Below, piece after piece: positions 10,981 to 33,346 of a stretch of DNA of 64,000 bases. The stretch is from Globodera rostochiensis (lineage: Eukaryota; Nematoda; Chromadorea; Rhabditida; Heteroderidae), in contig JAEVLN010000024.1 of NCBI GenBank assembly GCA_018350325.1, positions 62,001-126,000 of the forward strand. Reading direction: 5' to 3'. Position 1 is the first letter of the stretch. Every line of letters begins with the position of its first letter. Under the pieces are notes generated by a model. The model searched no databases and had not been told where the DNA came from. It was given only the letters and a program-made list of their open reading frames with translations. The position numbers and the translations under genes are program-made.

Positions 10981-12435
10981 GCGATTTACAAAAATAACAA
11001 ATTTCAGCTTGGAAATATGTTAATTTTATATTGTAATATTTAATATATAAACCCATATAATGTAAATAATTGCATATAATCGAATTTGTAACTAATATTT
11101 CATTTGTAATAAGTTAAATTGTATCGATTGATGTGTAGTTTGTGTTTGTTTTTTTTTCTTTCTTCTTAATGACACGTCATCATATGCCAATATTTTATTT
11201 TATATACAAAATTTGTAATTCAACTTAAAATTATATTAATTTTAATGTGCTGTTTTGACATTATTCAAATTAAACTAGCAATTAATCTCAATTTTATGAT
11301 TTTTTTAAGGCACCGCCGAGAAAATTTGGCATTTTTGACGGAATTTGTCAAGAAAATGGCCCAAAAATGCATCGCGGAAGGGCGGAAAAATGATTAAAAA
11401 TTTACAAAATTTTTCGGACATTTTTGAAATCCAGATTCCGAATCTACTCGAGTCTTTTTAAAAATTTAATTTTAGGTTTAGAAAACTTAGACGAAAATGT
11501 TAGTCGTTTTATTAGGGGGTTTTTGTCGGTGAGCAGCGATGCCGATAAGCGTCGCCGAGGAAAAAATGAAAATTCTTACGATTTTTATAAGAAAATTTGT
11601 CCAATTTCGATAACTAAAATGGTGAAAAAAGTAATTTTTTATGTAATTAGAAGTTTTGAATCGGTTAAAATTTTTAAAAATTAATTTGCTAGTAACTTTC
11701 TTGAAACAAATAAGAATTCCTAAATTACCTTCAATTTTAAATTCTTAAATACATATTTAAAGAAAAATATTGTTTTTCTTTGCCATAAAGTTAATTAAAG
11801 ACACAAAAAACTATTTACTCAGTCGGGTTTTGAACCCCAGGCATCCAGATCCATCACCAGGGCATTCAATTAGAAGAAAAAAAAGAATTTCACTAACCGA
11901 AAATCCCGAAAAAGCGTCGGTACTTTCCCCCTACCGACCGAACACTACATTTTTGCGATCCAGTTTAATTCAGGTTTTTAGCAGAATCGAAAGGCTTTTT
12001 GGCAATGAATGGCAATCACTCATTGAATTGCTTCAACAGAAATTCCTTATAACCGTATTGTAAGCCTAAAGCTATATTTGTAATAAGTTTATTGGTTGTA
12101 AGTGGAGACAATGGACTTTTTACTCGGTGGGTCCGACATTAACAATTTTAAACATTTTTAGGTGTCGCTATCGGCGCCGTCAGACCCAACAATTAATTGT
12201 CTGAAAGTGCATTAAAACCAATTTTTTTTTTGTATTTCTTTGTTCCAACGTTTGACACGCAAATCTGTTTAACAATTAAACAAAAAATTACAGCAAATGA
12301 AAGAATTTCTTAAATTCAGAAATACAATTTAAATGAAAGAACGGGACTAAAAATTGTTGAGCATTTTCATTTTTTTGCCCAACTTTTGCATTAGTAAAAT
12401 TATAAATACTTTTAAGCACATTTATTTGATTCGTA
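10981..12435. other. No supported gene
   Basis: AT-rich DNA upstream of the Srsx gene. Open frames at 11,424-11,684 and 11,770-12,063 on the plus strand have no motif, start context or splice partner that I can defend. Confidence 0.35.
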
Positions 12436-12439
12436 AACA

Positions 12440-14052
12440 ATGTCAACAAATTCAACTATTAATGAGGTCAGTTTAATTATGAATTTTAATATTATTAATT
12501 TTTTAAGGTATTTTACGAATTAGCAAATGCTCGTCCCTGCTGGAGTTTGATATTTTTGCTTCAATTTACACAATTTTGGCAATTGTTGGCATTTTTTGGA
12601 ATTTTTCAGTTGTTTACGTAACACTTCGGACAAAGTTGTTGACATTTAATTTAAACAAAGTTTAATTATTAAATTATAAGCATTTTAAAAATATTTTTCA
12701 GATCAATGAACAATTCCGCCAACAAATTGTTGGCCATTTATTCGTTTTTCGAAATCGTTCACCAATCTGGTCATTTCTTATTCACATATTTAGTAATTTC
12801 TGGCCAATATTTAATGCCCTACAAAACCGTCATTCGAATTCTTACGCCTTCATTATTTGCAGTTGGTGCACTAATTTTTTACCTTTTTTTCACAAGCATT
12901 GACCGACTCATTGCTGTGATTTTTCCGCTAAGGTAAAATTAAAAATGTATTTAAATTTAAATTTCTATTTTATTTTATTTTTAGACAATCAGAAAATGTC
13001 CTTATTTATGTTATTACATTACCTTTCATCGGGCTATACTACGTTTATGCCCTTTATTCCCAATCTTGCCATTTAACAGACGAAACAGTCATTACTGGCA
13101 CAATAAACGACATTGGAATGGCGCTGTATTATTTTATTTGAATTTGTTGATTTTATAAAATTTTTCTTTTTAATGCTATTGTGACGAAAAAGACTTCGCT
13201 TTCCGTGCACAAAATAATTTTGGTTGAATTGAGGAGAACTGGACGAGTTTGTGAAAGAATGTTTTCCTCAAAAAGAAGAGCAATTTATTCATAGAAATGA
13301 CATTTAGGGGGTCGGAGTTTGTCAGGGCAATTTTAGCGTTACAATTTTAAATTAGTCATAAATTTGGAAAAAGAAAGAACAAATCAAACTGCCGCATTTC
13401 CGCGACCTTTATTAGCTATTTTCTTTAACAAATTACATTAAGTTTCAATGCACAAATTCGTCGGATTTTATTTGGCCAACAATAATAAATTTAATGTTAC
13501 TGACAACAATTGTTCTTTATGCAGTCATTGCAATTATTATTTACTTCAGAAAATGTATTTTTAAATTCAAAAGAAATTTTAAATAATTTTTTTTTTTCGA
13601 TTTTAAAGCACCGCCCAACTCCAACTCACATCAATTCAACATTCGCATATTTCGCTCATTGTTCTGCATTGTTTCTGTGAATATTAGCGGATATTTTGTC
13701 ATGTTCATTAATGTTCTTATAATTTTTCCCGCAATTTATCAAAATTTAATGTTTTTATGGACATTGGGAGAAATCATCGCCATTTTGTTAAACATTAGTG
13801 CCGCCTCCAATGCGCCAATTCTTTATTTTACAAGGTAAACACATGAAAAGTAAATATCGAATTTTAAAAAATATTGAATTTTTAGCAAAGAATATCGGAA
13901 GGCTTTTGATAAGAATGGCAAACGATCATCAAATTGTTCAAAAGAAATTCCGTACAACCTCATTGAGATCCCAAATGTTCTATTGGTGATGCCTCTTTTG
14001 CGCCGGTGCGTCGGCGAAGTCTATAAATTATTTTTGTCTGCTTTTTGCCAGG
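12440..14052 (+). CDS. Srsx-class chemoreceptor (7TM GPCR), one apparent frameshift
   Basis: Serpentine receptor of the nematode Srsx class, expected in the ciliary membrane of chemosensory neurons. Exon 1 (12,440-12,466) is MSTNSTINE. Exon 2 from 12,508 has TM1. Exon 3 (12,702-12,932) has the TM2-TM3 block NNSANKLLAIYSFFEIVHQS and IDRLIAVIFPL. Exon 4 starts at 12,985 (TM4, LIYVITLPFIGLYYVYALYS). An exon at about 13,443-13,555 has TM5 (IWPTIINLMLLTTIVLYAVI). The exon from about 13,608 carries TM6-TM7, ending ASNAPILYF. The last exon starts SKEYRKAFD. In exon 2 one T is missing near 12,550 compared with the paralogue at 63.8 kb (GTTTGATATTTTT against GTTTGATTATTTTT), which breaks TM1. The rest is well preserved, so a consensus error or a very young lesion is likely. 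The exon 4 donor is uncertain. Confidence 0.75.
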
Positions 14053-14054
14053 GT

Positions 14055-14180
14055 TAATTTTTTCGCACTTGGGGGTTCGCTAGGCTTAGGCCTAAGCCAC
14101 CCTGAGCTCAGGGGTTCGTTAGGCTTAGGCTTAAGCCACCCAGACTTGGGGTTCGCGGAGTCGAGTGGCATATAATTTGT
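14055..14180. repeat. Two tandem palindromic TTAGGC-containing units
   Basis: The block GGGTTCGCTAGGCTTAGGCC-TAAGCCACCC is followed, after TGAGCTCA, by a second diverged copy (GGGTTCGTTAGGCTTAGGCT-TAAGCCACCC). Each unit is self-complementary around GGCTTAGGCC. The nematode telomere hexamer TTAGGC appears but not in a tandem array. Confidence 0.55.
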
Positions 14181-14229
14181 ATGGAAAATCAAATGTTTTG
14201 TTATTTCTTCACTTTTTTGCAAAAAATAA

Positions 14230-15185
14230 AAGAAAATTCAAAAATAAAAAACCTCATGGTGGCTTAGGCGAAACTTTCCGACTAAAGAAAAAAAATAACA
14301 AGAATTAAACAACAAAAAGATCTTTGACAGCCTAAAGTAGTAGCCAATAACAAACGGCGGAAGGTCGTCGGTGGAGCTTTTATCTAAATGACTACCTAAT
14401 TCAATTTGGACTTTTATTACCTCATTACACAATTACATTAGATTTGAAGTTGTAGCAATTACCTAAATGCTTTAACGGAGGAAATTAAATTTTAAAATCA
14501 ACCAAATATTGAGGGCTACTAAACACATTAAGAAATGTGTGCACAAATTTACCGCAATTAAGACTCTGAATTAATCACAAGAACAAGAATTATTCCGTAT
14601 CGAGCGCAAATGTTGAATAAACTTATGACGCAAATAATGTCTATGGCGCAAAAGTGCCAAGGCGACAAATGTCGGCCAATCATTTTTCGTTTAATATTTA
14701 TTTTTGTAAAACAATATTTAAAAAAATTACCGTAATAAATCGACCCCTATTTACAACCGACTTACCTAATTATTCTCTTATACTTAATTTTTTATAAAGT
14801 TTAATTTATTCATATTCCAGGCTTTTCAGTTTGGCTGTTTCTCTGCCGTATTATGATGATTCATTTTTTAAAAAAAAGGAAAATGAAAAGTAATGTATAT
14901 GTTATGACAAAATGGTCCATTTTTGCTGGACTTTCCCACATCGTTGGACGGCCGGCCGATGTTTTGATGAATCATATTAAAAAACAAAACAAAATTTATG
15001 GAATTTTATAAGCAGTCATTACACAAAAACCCGCGGGCTGTGTGGCCGAATAAAAATGAATTGCACGATAGGGAATTCAAAAAGCATTTGATAAAATCAT
15101 TGAGTTATGCTGAATGGATTTGATTTAAATTAAATAATTGTTTTAAATAAATAAACACCAAGTTAAGACACGGAAGGGCTTTATG
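14230..15185. other. No supported gene
   Basis: AT-rich intergenic DNA between the Srsx gene and a MITE. Short open frames only, none with a motif. Confidence 0.35.
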
Positions 15186-15187
15186 AT

Positions 15188-15362
15188 TAGGGCCCGGATT
15201 TATATGGGTTTTTGCGAATAGGTTATCATGAGAAAAGCCCGAAACATTTATTTCAATGTTTTTAACACATATTTTTGGCAATTTTTTGACTTTTAGCTTT
15301 TTTGCACATTTTTTTATGTGCACGTATTTTAAGCTTTTTAGCAACATATAAATCTGAGCCTA
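15188..15362. mobile_element. MITE, TAGGGCC family, about 8-bp target duplication
   Basis: The left end TAGGGCCCGGATTTATATGG matches the complement of the right end (TAGGCTCAGATTTATATG) with few mismatches. Flanks TTTATGAT and ATTATGAT are direct repeats (7 of 8). No coding sequence. It lies immediately upstream of the Ly6-like gene. Confidence 0.65.
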
Positions 15363-15392
15363 ATTATGATGCAAAACGGTTCATTTCTTTCT

Positions 15393-16545
15393 TCTTGGCC
15401 TTATGACTTTTGCTCTGTTTGTTGGTTCTGCTGGTAATTTTAATGGATAATTTTTTGTTATATTTTTAAAAATGTTTTTTTTTTCACATTTTTAAAGGCA
15501 TCGAGTGCCAATACGGTTCATCTCATACCGTGGAGCTTCAATAACAAAAAAGACGTGCGATCATGCGGCGGAATGCTTCGCTGTTCCTTGTATAACCGGT
15601 CAGACTTTCAATAATTTTTATGCCATCTCTGCCCTCTTCACAACAACACAGACACTAATTTTCATACGCTTTAATCATTTGTTCCGCATTCGTTTAAAAA
15701 TATGATTTTTTGATTAATATTTGTGATCAGCTCGATCAAACAAATTCATCTGCGGTATTCTTTGAATACATATGTGTTTCAACGACAAAAAAAATTTGTA
15801 GTCGAAAGAAAAGTGGTTCAGTGAGTTTTCGTGGTCGTAGAATCCGATTATGACCCTCCAGCGACCGATTTCGAACAACCCCAAACCCGAAATTGGCGCA
15901 TAATTCAACGATTTTTTTTTTTTGCAAAATCTCATCGACATTTTGACGCTTGTAATCATGTCTGTTCGAACTTCGAAAAATTTTACTATTGCTAAAGTAA
16001 AAAGGCAAAACACTATTTTTTTTGAAATTATTCGCATTCCGGGTTAGAAATCGCTCGCAACGGATGTCATAATCGGATTACCACCCCGAGAACCCCCCGG
16101 AACCACCTTTCTGTCGTCTTGAATTTTTTTGTTGTTCCCATAACAAAGAAATAAGTAAGTAAAGGTCCTTTTCTGCTGGGTTTTAAACATTTGTTGGTTC
16201 ACCAATGTTTAATTACTGCAAAAAAAAATGAAGTTACTTACTATTTATACATATTATTAACCCCTTAATTGTACAAAAACATTGCCTTCTTATATATATT
16301 CAAAAAAAATTTACAGGGAGTACGGTCAATTCTCCTCGAGCTATGGTATGGGGCTGTCTTGATTCTAAAAAAGCACAAGAATGCAAAGTTTATACGGCGA
16401 GTGAAACCAAAGTCTCCACTTCGATTTTCGCAGAATACTTTCCCGAAGCAAAAGACAAAAAAGATTTTTCACTGCATTGCTTTACATGCCAATTGGGCAA
16501 ATATGGTAAATCGATGGACAACACGCGTTTCAGAGACGCAGGTGA
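15393..16545 (+). CDS. Cys-rich secreted protein, Ly6/three-finger-like
   Basis: The last exon is strong (about 16,317-16,541, TTTACAG acceptor, GTGATT donor): VNSPRAMVWGCLDSKKAQEC onward, then FSLHCFTCQLGKYGKSMD. The VWGC...C...HCFTC spacing resembles nematode Ly6/activin-receptor-like secreted proteins. An upstream exon (about 15,499-15,588) gives ECQYGSSHTVE in one frame and KKTCDHAAECFAVPC in another, so one frameshift or a missed splice is required. A possible first exon (about 15,400) has a short hydrophobic start, MTFALFVGSAG. The start and 3' end of the gene are not firm. If the class is right, the product is extracellular or GPI-linked with paired disulfides. Confidence 0.45.
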
Positions 16546-16864
16546 TTTATGTTAAAGTCTGAACAATCTCTTCCAATTTGGGAGCATTCTCAAATTCACC
16601 GAAAGTAAAAGTGGAATAAAAATGAAAAAACTTTTTGAAAAATTTCAAATATAATTTTTAAATTATTTAAAAATTTAAGTTGCTCAGTATATTACATATA
16701 AAAAAACATTTAGGTGCGGACAAATATTGGAAATATCAAATGGGGCTCCAGGTTTGTTGCATGATTTGCTTTTAATTTTAACAATTACAATTTGCAGTTG
16801 GAGGGAGCACGTGCAATTCCGTTGCACTGTCATTGATGCTGCTTGGTACATACAAACATATTTA

Positions 16865-17417
16865 TAGACCGGACGGGACGTCGGGATTTGCTCTGGGGGG
16901 TAAACCCAACTCATCCATACCCAACTCATCCATAGAGCATAACTTGCTTCAACCGTAACCGATTAAGTCTTAACGCCATTCGATAGATCTCGAAGAGTTG
17001 AAGCTAACATAAGTTAAAGCTTTGTGATTGGACAAGTTTCAAAAAAGTTATGGCCATAAAACTTGAGAAAGTTAAAAATTTCGATTTTTGGGCGGTTTTC
17101 TGGCCATAACTTTTTTGAAACTTTTCCAATCACAAAGCTTTAACTTAATGTTAGCTTTAACTCTTCGAGATCTATCGAATGACGTTAAGACTTTCTAAAT
17201 CGGTTAAGGTTGAAGCAAGTTATGCTCTATGGATGAGTTGGATATGGATGAGATGGGTATGGATAAGTTGGGTATGGATGAGTGGTTGGGTATGGATGTG
17301 GGACCCTTGCTCTGGATCCCGCGGGATTAAATTCGGGATTTGGGCTAAGCCTTTTTTGAATTTGCTCGGGATTAGCCGGGATTTCGATCCCGAGAAAACA
17401 GTTTAGCCGGGTCTCTA
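16865..17417. mobile_element. Hairpin element with 140-bp inverted arms
   Basis: Outer ends TAGACCGG and CCGGGTCTCTA match the TAGAG(A/C)CCGG family. Inside, arm 16,916-17,056 (CTCATCCATAGAGCATAACT... to TTATGGCCA) is almost exactly the inverse of 17,101-17,241, with a loop of about 44 bases. To the right are several copies of a 15-bp minisatellite like GGGTATGGATGAGTT. A transcript would fold into a long hairpin. No coding sequence. Confidence 0.75.
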
Positions 17418-17639
17418 ATACATATGCATGCAAAGGATGTGTAATCTGTTACCAAGAAGTTTTGGGTCGTAATCAGGGCGGGTGTGAAACTTTGGCTTCG
17501 AGTTTCGCGAAATTTCGAGTATTTTTGGGGCTTCGAGTTTCGCGAAATTTCGGGTATTTGGGGCTTCGAGTTTCGGGTACGGGAAAAAATTTAGTTTCGT
17601 TTTGAGTTTGGGTAGTGCGCCGAGCTTCGCCAGCCATGA

Positions 17640-17720
17640 TCGTAATCCCAAGACATACTCCCCCCCACCCCCCCCCCCCCCCCCCCCCCCCCCTCCCCCC
17701 CTCCCCTCCCCTCCCGCCAC
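17640..17720. repeat. Long poly-C / CCCCT tract
   Basis: A run of C over about 60 bases with a few A or T interruptions, followed by CCCCTCCCCTCCC. Other C or G runs occur near 6,480, 9,435, 20,691, 31,111, 38,086 and 59,122. Confidence 0.8.
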
Positions 17721-19113
17721 CTCCAAAAACGCCGCAGCAAACTCAAGGCATTACAAAACATTTTGGTAAAATCTACATTTATTTAGTGTAAAATTAAAAC
17801 AAAATTCGAAACGCGACAAATTATTGATTTTATTTTCAAACAATTAGCATTTTTGGCTTCTGTTCGTGCTGTGTTTGGTCAAATATTCGGCGGCAACTTT
17901 GATCAACGTGAGGGAATTGAAGAAGAATATTTCTAAAAGAAAGTGTGAACTGAGGATTGTACGATTTTTTAATATTTGGAAATTAATCATCATTAATTGG
18001 CCTATCATTCATTTGTTTTTATAAAGTATATATTTTTAAAGGTTAAGGAATTTATTTCGCAAAAAAATTATTAAGAAATTAATCCTAAAATCAAAATTTG
18101 AAGTTACGATATTGAAAATAATACAACCTATTTTTATGACGAACTATCCAAGTTACATATTATTCTTCTAAAAAAAATTATATAAGGATAACTAGCTCGA
18201 ATAGCATCGATAAAAGAAAAGGCTACATCAATCATCTAGAGAAATGGTCTAGTCCATTTTACAATTTGTTAATGCTTTATGGATATTCGTTCTATATATT
18301 AAGGTTGCATCGAGCAAACAAAAGTTCGAGTCGAGTTCGGGTTTGAGTCTGCTTAATTTTGAGTCGAGTTTTGGATCTGAAAAAACCTCAAATATTGAGT
18401 TTTGATCGGCAATCCTGTTCTACATATAATCATTTCAAATTTTTATTGTTGTAGAAATATATTAATTGGATTTTAGCAAAATTATAATTCTTTAATTAAT
18501 TTAATTAGAAAGAACTGCTCTGCTCTGTCAGCGAATTCAATTTTTAATAAATGTTAGATTTTCATAAGTTAAGCCTTTTGAAGTTGATTGGTTGGTGATT
18601 CGACGATCCAAATGCGTTCGTTGGCCAATTGTCAAAAGTAGTTGGGGATGGTCGGAGTATTTTAAACACATTTTGAAAAAGCTTGCTTATATAATCCAAA
18701 ATTGAATAAAAATGTTTATATTAACAAAAAAAAATTCACATTTAAAATTCGGAAAATGGTTTAAAATGGCAATTCTAAAAATATCATGGCACAAAAACTC
18801 AATAAAAATGGCATACAAAAAAACACCTCTGGGCATTTGTGTTGGCACTTAAGAATAGGGAAAAATAAAATTAATTACAAATAAAATAAAATGACTTCAA
18901 TTTAAAGAGGGCAAGAACCAGAGAAAGGCATTGCAACAAAAAACAGTTGAAAAGTTTGGAAAAGTGAATAAAAACAATTTTTTGAAAGTACAAAAATGTG
19001 CAAATTAATTTGGATTGGTTAAAACTAATTAAGCAAGGAATATTATGGCAGTTCCATCAACAACAATTAAGAAATTTAAAAAAATGTGAATTATTGTGGC
19101 CAATTTCATTGAC
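17721..19113. other. Downstream of let-2: repeats, no gene
   Basis: AT-rich 3' flank of the collagen gene. It contains repeat copy B (18,190-18,545). I see no coding sequence. The let-2 3' UTR and polyadenylation site should lie within a few hundred bases left of 19,114. Confidence 0.4.
18190..18545 (-). repeat. Dispersed repeat, copy B (inverse of 8,378-8,735)
   Basis: CTAGAGAAATGGTCTAGTCC, CAAATATTGAGTTTTGATCG and AGAACTGCTCTGCTCTGTCA are complements of segments in copy A, in the same order when read on the other strand. Confidence 0.7.
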
Positions 19114-30224
<11,111 letters not shown>

Positions 30225-33200
30225 GGCGACTGATCACCAAAGACCGATCGGCAGGAATTTAAGCCTTTTGGCCCGAATTATGAGCTAAAGTCTACTTAAA
30301 ATGAATATTAAGGCTATAAAATTAGTTAACTTTTACAATTAGTTTAAGGAATTGATCTTGGAATAAATCATTTAATTTATGATTCTATAAAAGGCAAATA
30401 AAATTTTTAACTAAATAATGCAAATTTATAAACATTTTTTGAGTTTTTATTAAATTAATTAAGCAGAATTTGTTAAAAATTATTCAAAATTTTTACGCAC
30501 ATTCAGTTGTTTTTTGAACAAATTGTGAGGAATATTGGTGTTTTTTGCACCTGCAGTTAAAGCCACAAAAATGAAAATATTGTTGGGGATATGGGGGAAT
30601 GGACAATGAAAGAACGGACGGACGGACACCTGTGGGCGGGAAGATATTTTGCCGCTTTTAACAAATGTAATACAAAATTAAATTGATTCAAAGCAGAAAA
30701 TGTGTATTTTAATTTTAAGTATTAAAAATAATTGTTTTTTTAGAAATGCATTTAAAGGGTGAATAAATTAGTTTGGGATAGCAAATTAAATTGACTTTGT
30801 TTCAATTTTAAAACAATGTGCAAAATATGTATATCTTTATTTACATGAAATCAATGGATTTTTCATCAAATTTTTAATGAGAATATAAATTGAAAGCCAT
30901 CCGATGGAACAAGCATTTTTGGTTGATCTCTGCCACTTTAAAAGAGCGGGGGGATCGCCCCAGATTTCATGGGCCTACGCTCTGCTTTATCCATAGCGAT
31001 GGATGTGGTGAATATTATGAGCCGATTGGGGCCTCCGGAACTAAACATTTGTTCGCCCGAGGCATTGGGGCGCCGTTTTGGGCCGGCAGATTGAAGCAAG
31101 CGGCTCCCCGCCCCCCCCCCCCCCCTTCTGTTGGCCCCCCGAAGATGAATGGGATGGATTTTGTTGGGAGAGGACTTTCGGAGATGAGCCAAGACAGAAA
31201 TCAAACCGCCGCCTCTACTGAGGCGAAACAGAGGGGGGGGGGGATGGGATAGGCTCTCGCTGACTCATTCATCCCCCGAGGGGATGCATTTGTAGATGAT
31301 ATGCCTGAGGAAAGCAATTGATCACTCACGTAAATAAAAAATGATTCTTTTGAAGGAGAAGCGAGCGATTTTTTGTGTTTTGGATATATTTCGGATTTGA
31401 ATTATTGAAGATATATATATATAGAAGGTGTTGGAAAATAATTGTTTTAGAAACAATTGTTTAGATTAATTTTAAAATGTAAACAAATAAATACCAGTGG
31501 ATAATTATTAGAGCTGGATTAAAGGTCAAAATCCTCTTCCTTTTTTTGAAGGATTTTAGCGGAATATTTTTAGTCAAGAATATTTAATTTTTAAGGGAGC
31601 ATTTTTTCGTTAAAAAATTCCAAAAAATGCCAAATAGGCACTAAAAATCTGAAAATGCCAAAATAGGCACTAGCTATATTTTTAATGGGGCGTATAAATA
31701 ATTTGAAAATAAATTATAAGAAAATTCCTTAAAAAAAGAGAGCAACGTGTTTAGGTAATTGTTTTTTTTTTTGCCATTTTTGTCCGGAGAAAGTGCTTAG
31801 AAATCGCAACAATGCCAGCAAATTTCAGACAGAGACTCGCGGCTCAATGTTTGGTCGGTCAGAAGGCCATTGGCCAAGTCCGACTCCCAAAAATGCTGTT
31901 GCACCAAAGTCCAAATAATCCTTCGCTTTCATTCAACCACAATAAATCCATCCTTCCCCTGGGGGGAGACCAGAAAAATCCCCCCCCCCCCCACCAGAGA
32001 CAGACACAGCTGTCCCCCTGCTGAAATAGTGGTGTTGGTGGTGGTGATTAGAGCAATTTACGAGGGGGTGGAGAGAAATTGTGCGGATTGATTTGAATAG
32101 AAAAAAAAGAAAGAAAATTTGTATCAAATAATTTTAAATTTACACGTAAAATTTTTGCTGGATTTTGAAAATGTTGTTTTTGTTGGAAATGAATTACTCA
32201 AAATGAATTAAACTAAAACGTTGTATTTATTATAATCATCATTACAATACAAATTTTAGCATTTAACTTAAATAGCATATTAATAACATGGGGTTCGGGG
32301 TCGGGGTTTTCGGAGTCAGAGGATCTGGGAAACTCCCGAAAATGGCCAAATTTGCGGGGTCGGGGAGTGCCACTCTTTCTATTGTTTATTTTTAAATATC
32401 AGTAAAGATATTTTTAAAATAATGAATAATAAATAATAAAAATCTAATTAATATAAATAACACTAATACATAATTGCGCTATTCACTATAAATTCTTTTC
32501 AATTTTCGGCTTGGATTAGACCGAATCGTTTTACCGCGAGAAAATAGCCGTGCGGAGGGTTGGGTCGCACTGGTCCTAAAATAGTACAGCCAACGGAGAG
32601 GCAAAAATTAGCCTTAACAGTTGGCCAGCCATATAATGATCGATGGATTTTTGGTGATTGAACAAATCGGGGGGAAAATGTTGCGATTTATTTAAGTGAA
32701 AAAGATTTTAGCATTATTCACACACCTATATTTTGAAATTAAACAATCTTAATATAATTCAAAAGCACCATGTCTATATATGCTATAATAAAAAAGAGCT
32801 AGGCGATTCGACTTAAGCCAAAGAAGTTATAAATCACCACGCCAAACTGGCATGAAAATGGCGATTTTCACACATTTTAAACTATAACTTTTTTGTGAAA
32901 AAACGAATCGATTAGCTTTCACTTGATCAAAGGTTCAGCTTACCGAGAGCGTTTGTATTTTTAAACTCAACTAAATCAAAAACAAGATGCCATTCAAAAG
33001 CTCTATGTTTTCAAAAGCTATTGTTAAGACAAAGCTATTAAAGAATTCTTGAAAAAAGTTATTTCCATAAAGCTATGAATAAAACGAATGAACCGGTTGG
33101 CTTTTTTTCTTAATTGATTCTTCTCAATTAGAGTTTTAAAACGGCATATTGTTTGTTTGATTGATTATGTTTAAAAAAAGTTATAATCTTTCAAAATTTG

Positions 33201-33340
33201 CTGGCACTGAACCGTGGACACTGAACTAACTGATCGGCCCAGATTTTTTGTTGGACCTTTTCCCTATGGCCATTTGTCCGATTTCGCAATAATTTGTGTT
33301 GGGCCTACTTTTCAAAAACTTAAGGTAATAACAACCCTGA
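30225..33340. other. let-2 upstream region (copy 1)
   Basis: About 3.1 kb between the let-2 start and the 3' end of the neighbouring gene, both on the minus strand. It must hold the let-2 promoter. C/G homopolymer runs (31,111, 31,212, 31,980) and AT-rich DNA dominate. The GC-richer blocks at 30.9-31.3 and 31.8-32.1 kb have open frames on both strands but no motif, and the frames differ between the two copies because of the homopolymer changes. I annotate no gene. Confidence 0.45.
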
Positions 33341-33346
33341 TAATAA

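Noticed and set aside
11820..11880. A segment like a tRNA T-arm (GGTTTTGAACCCC)
   Set aside because: No acceptor stem, D-arm or anticodon arm can be built around it.
30890..31252. A 120-codon frame upstream of let-2
   Set aside because: Its length changes between the two tandem copies with the poly-C count and it overlaps an open frame on the other strand.
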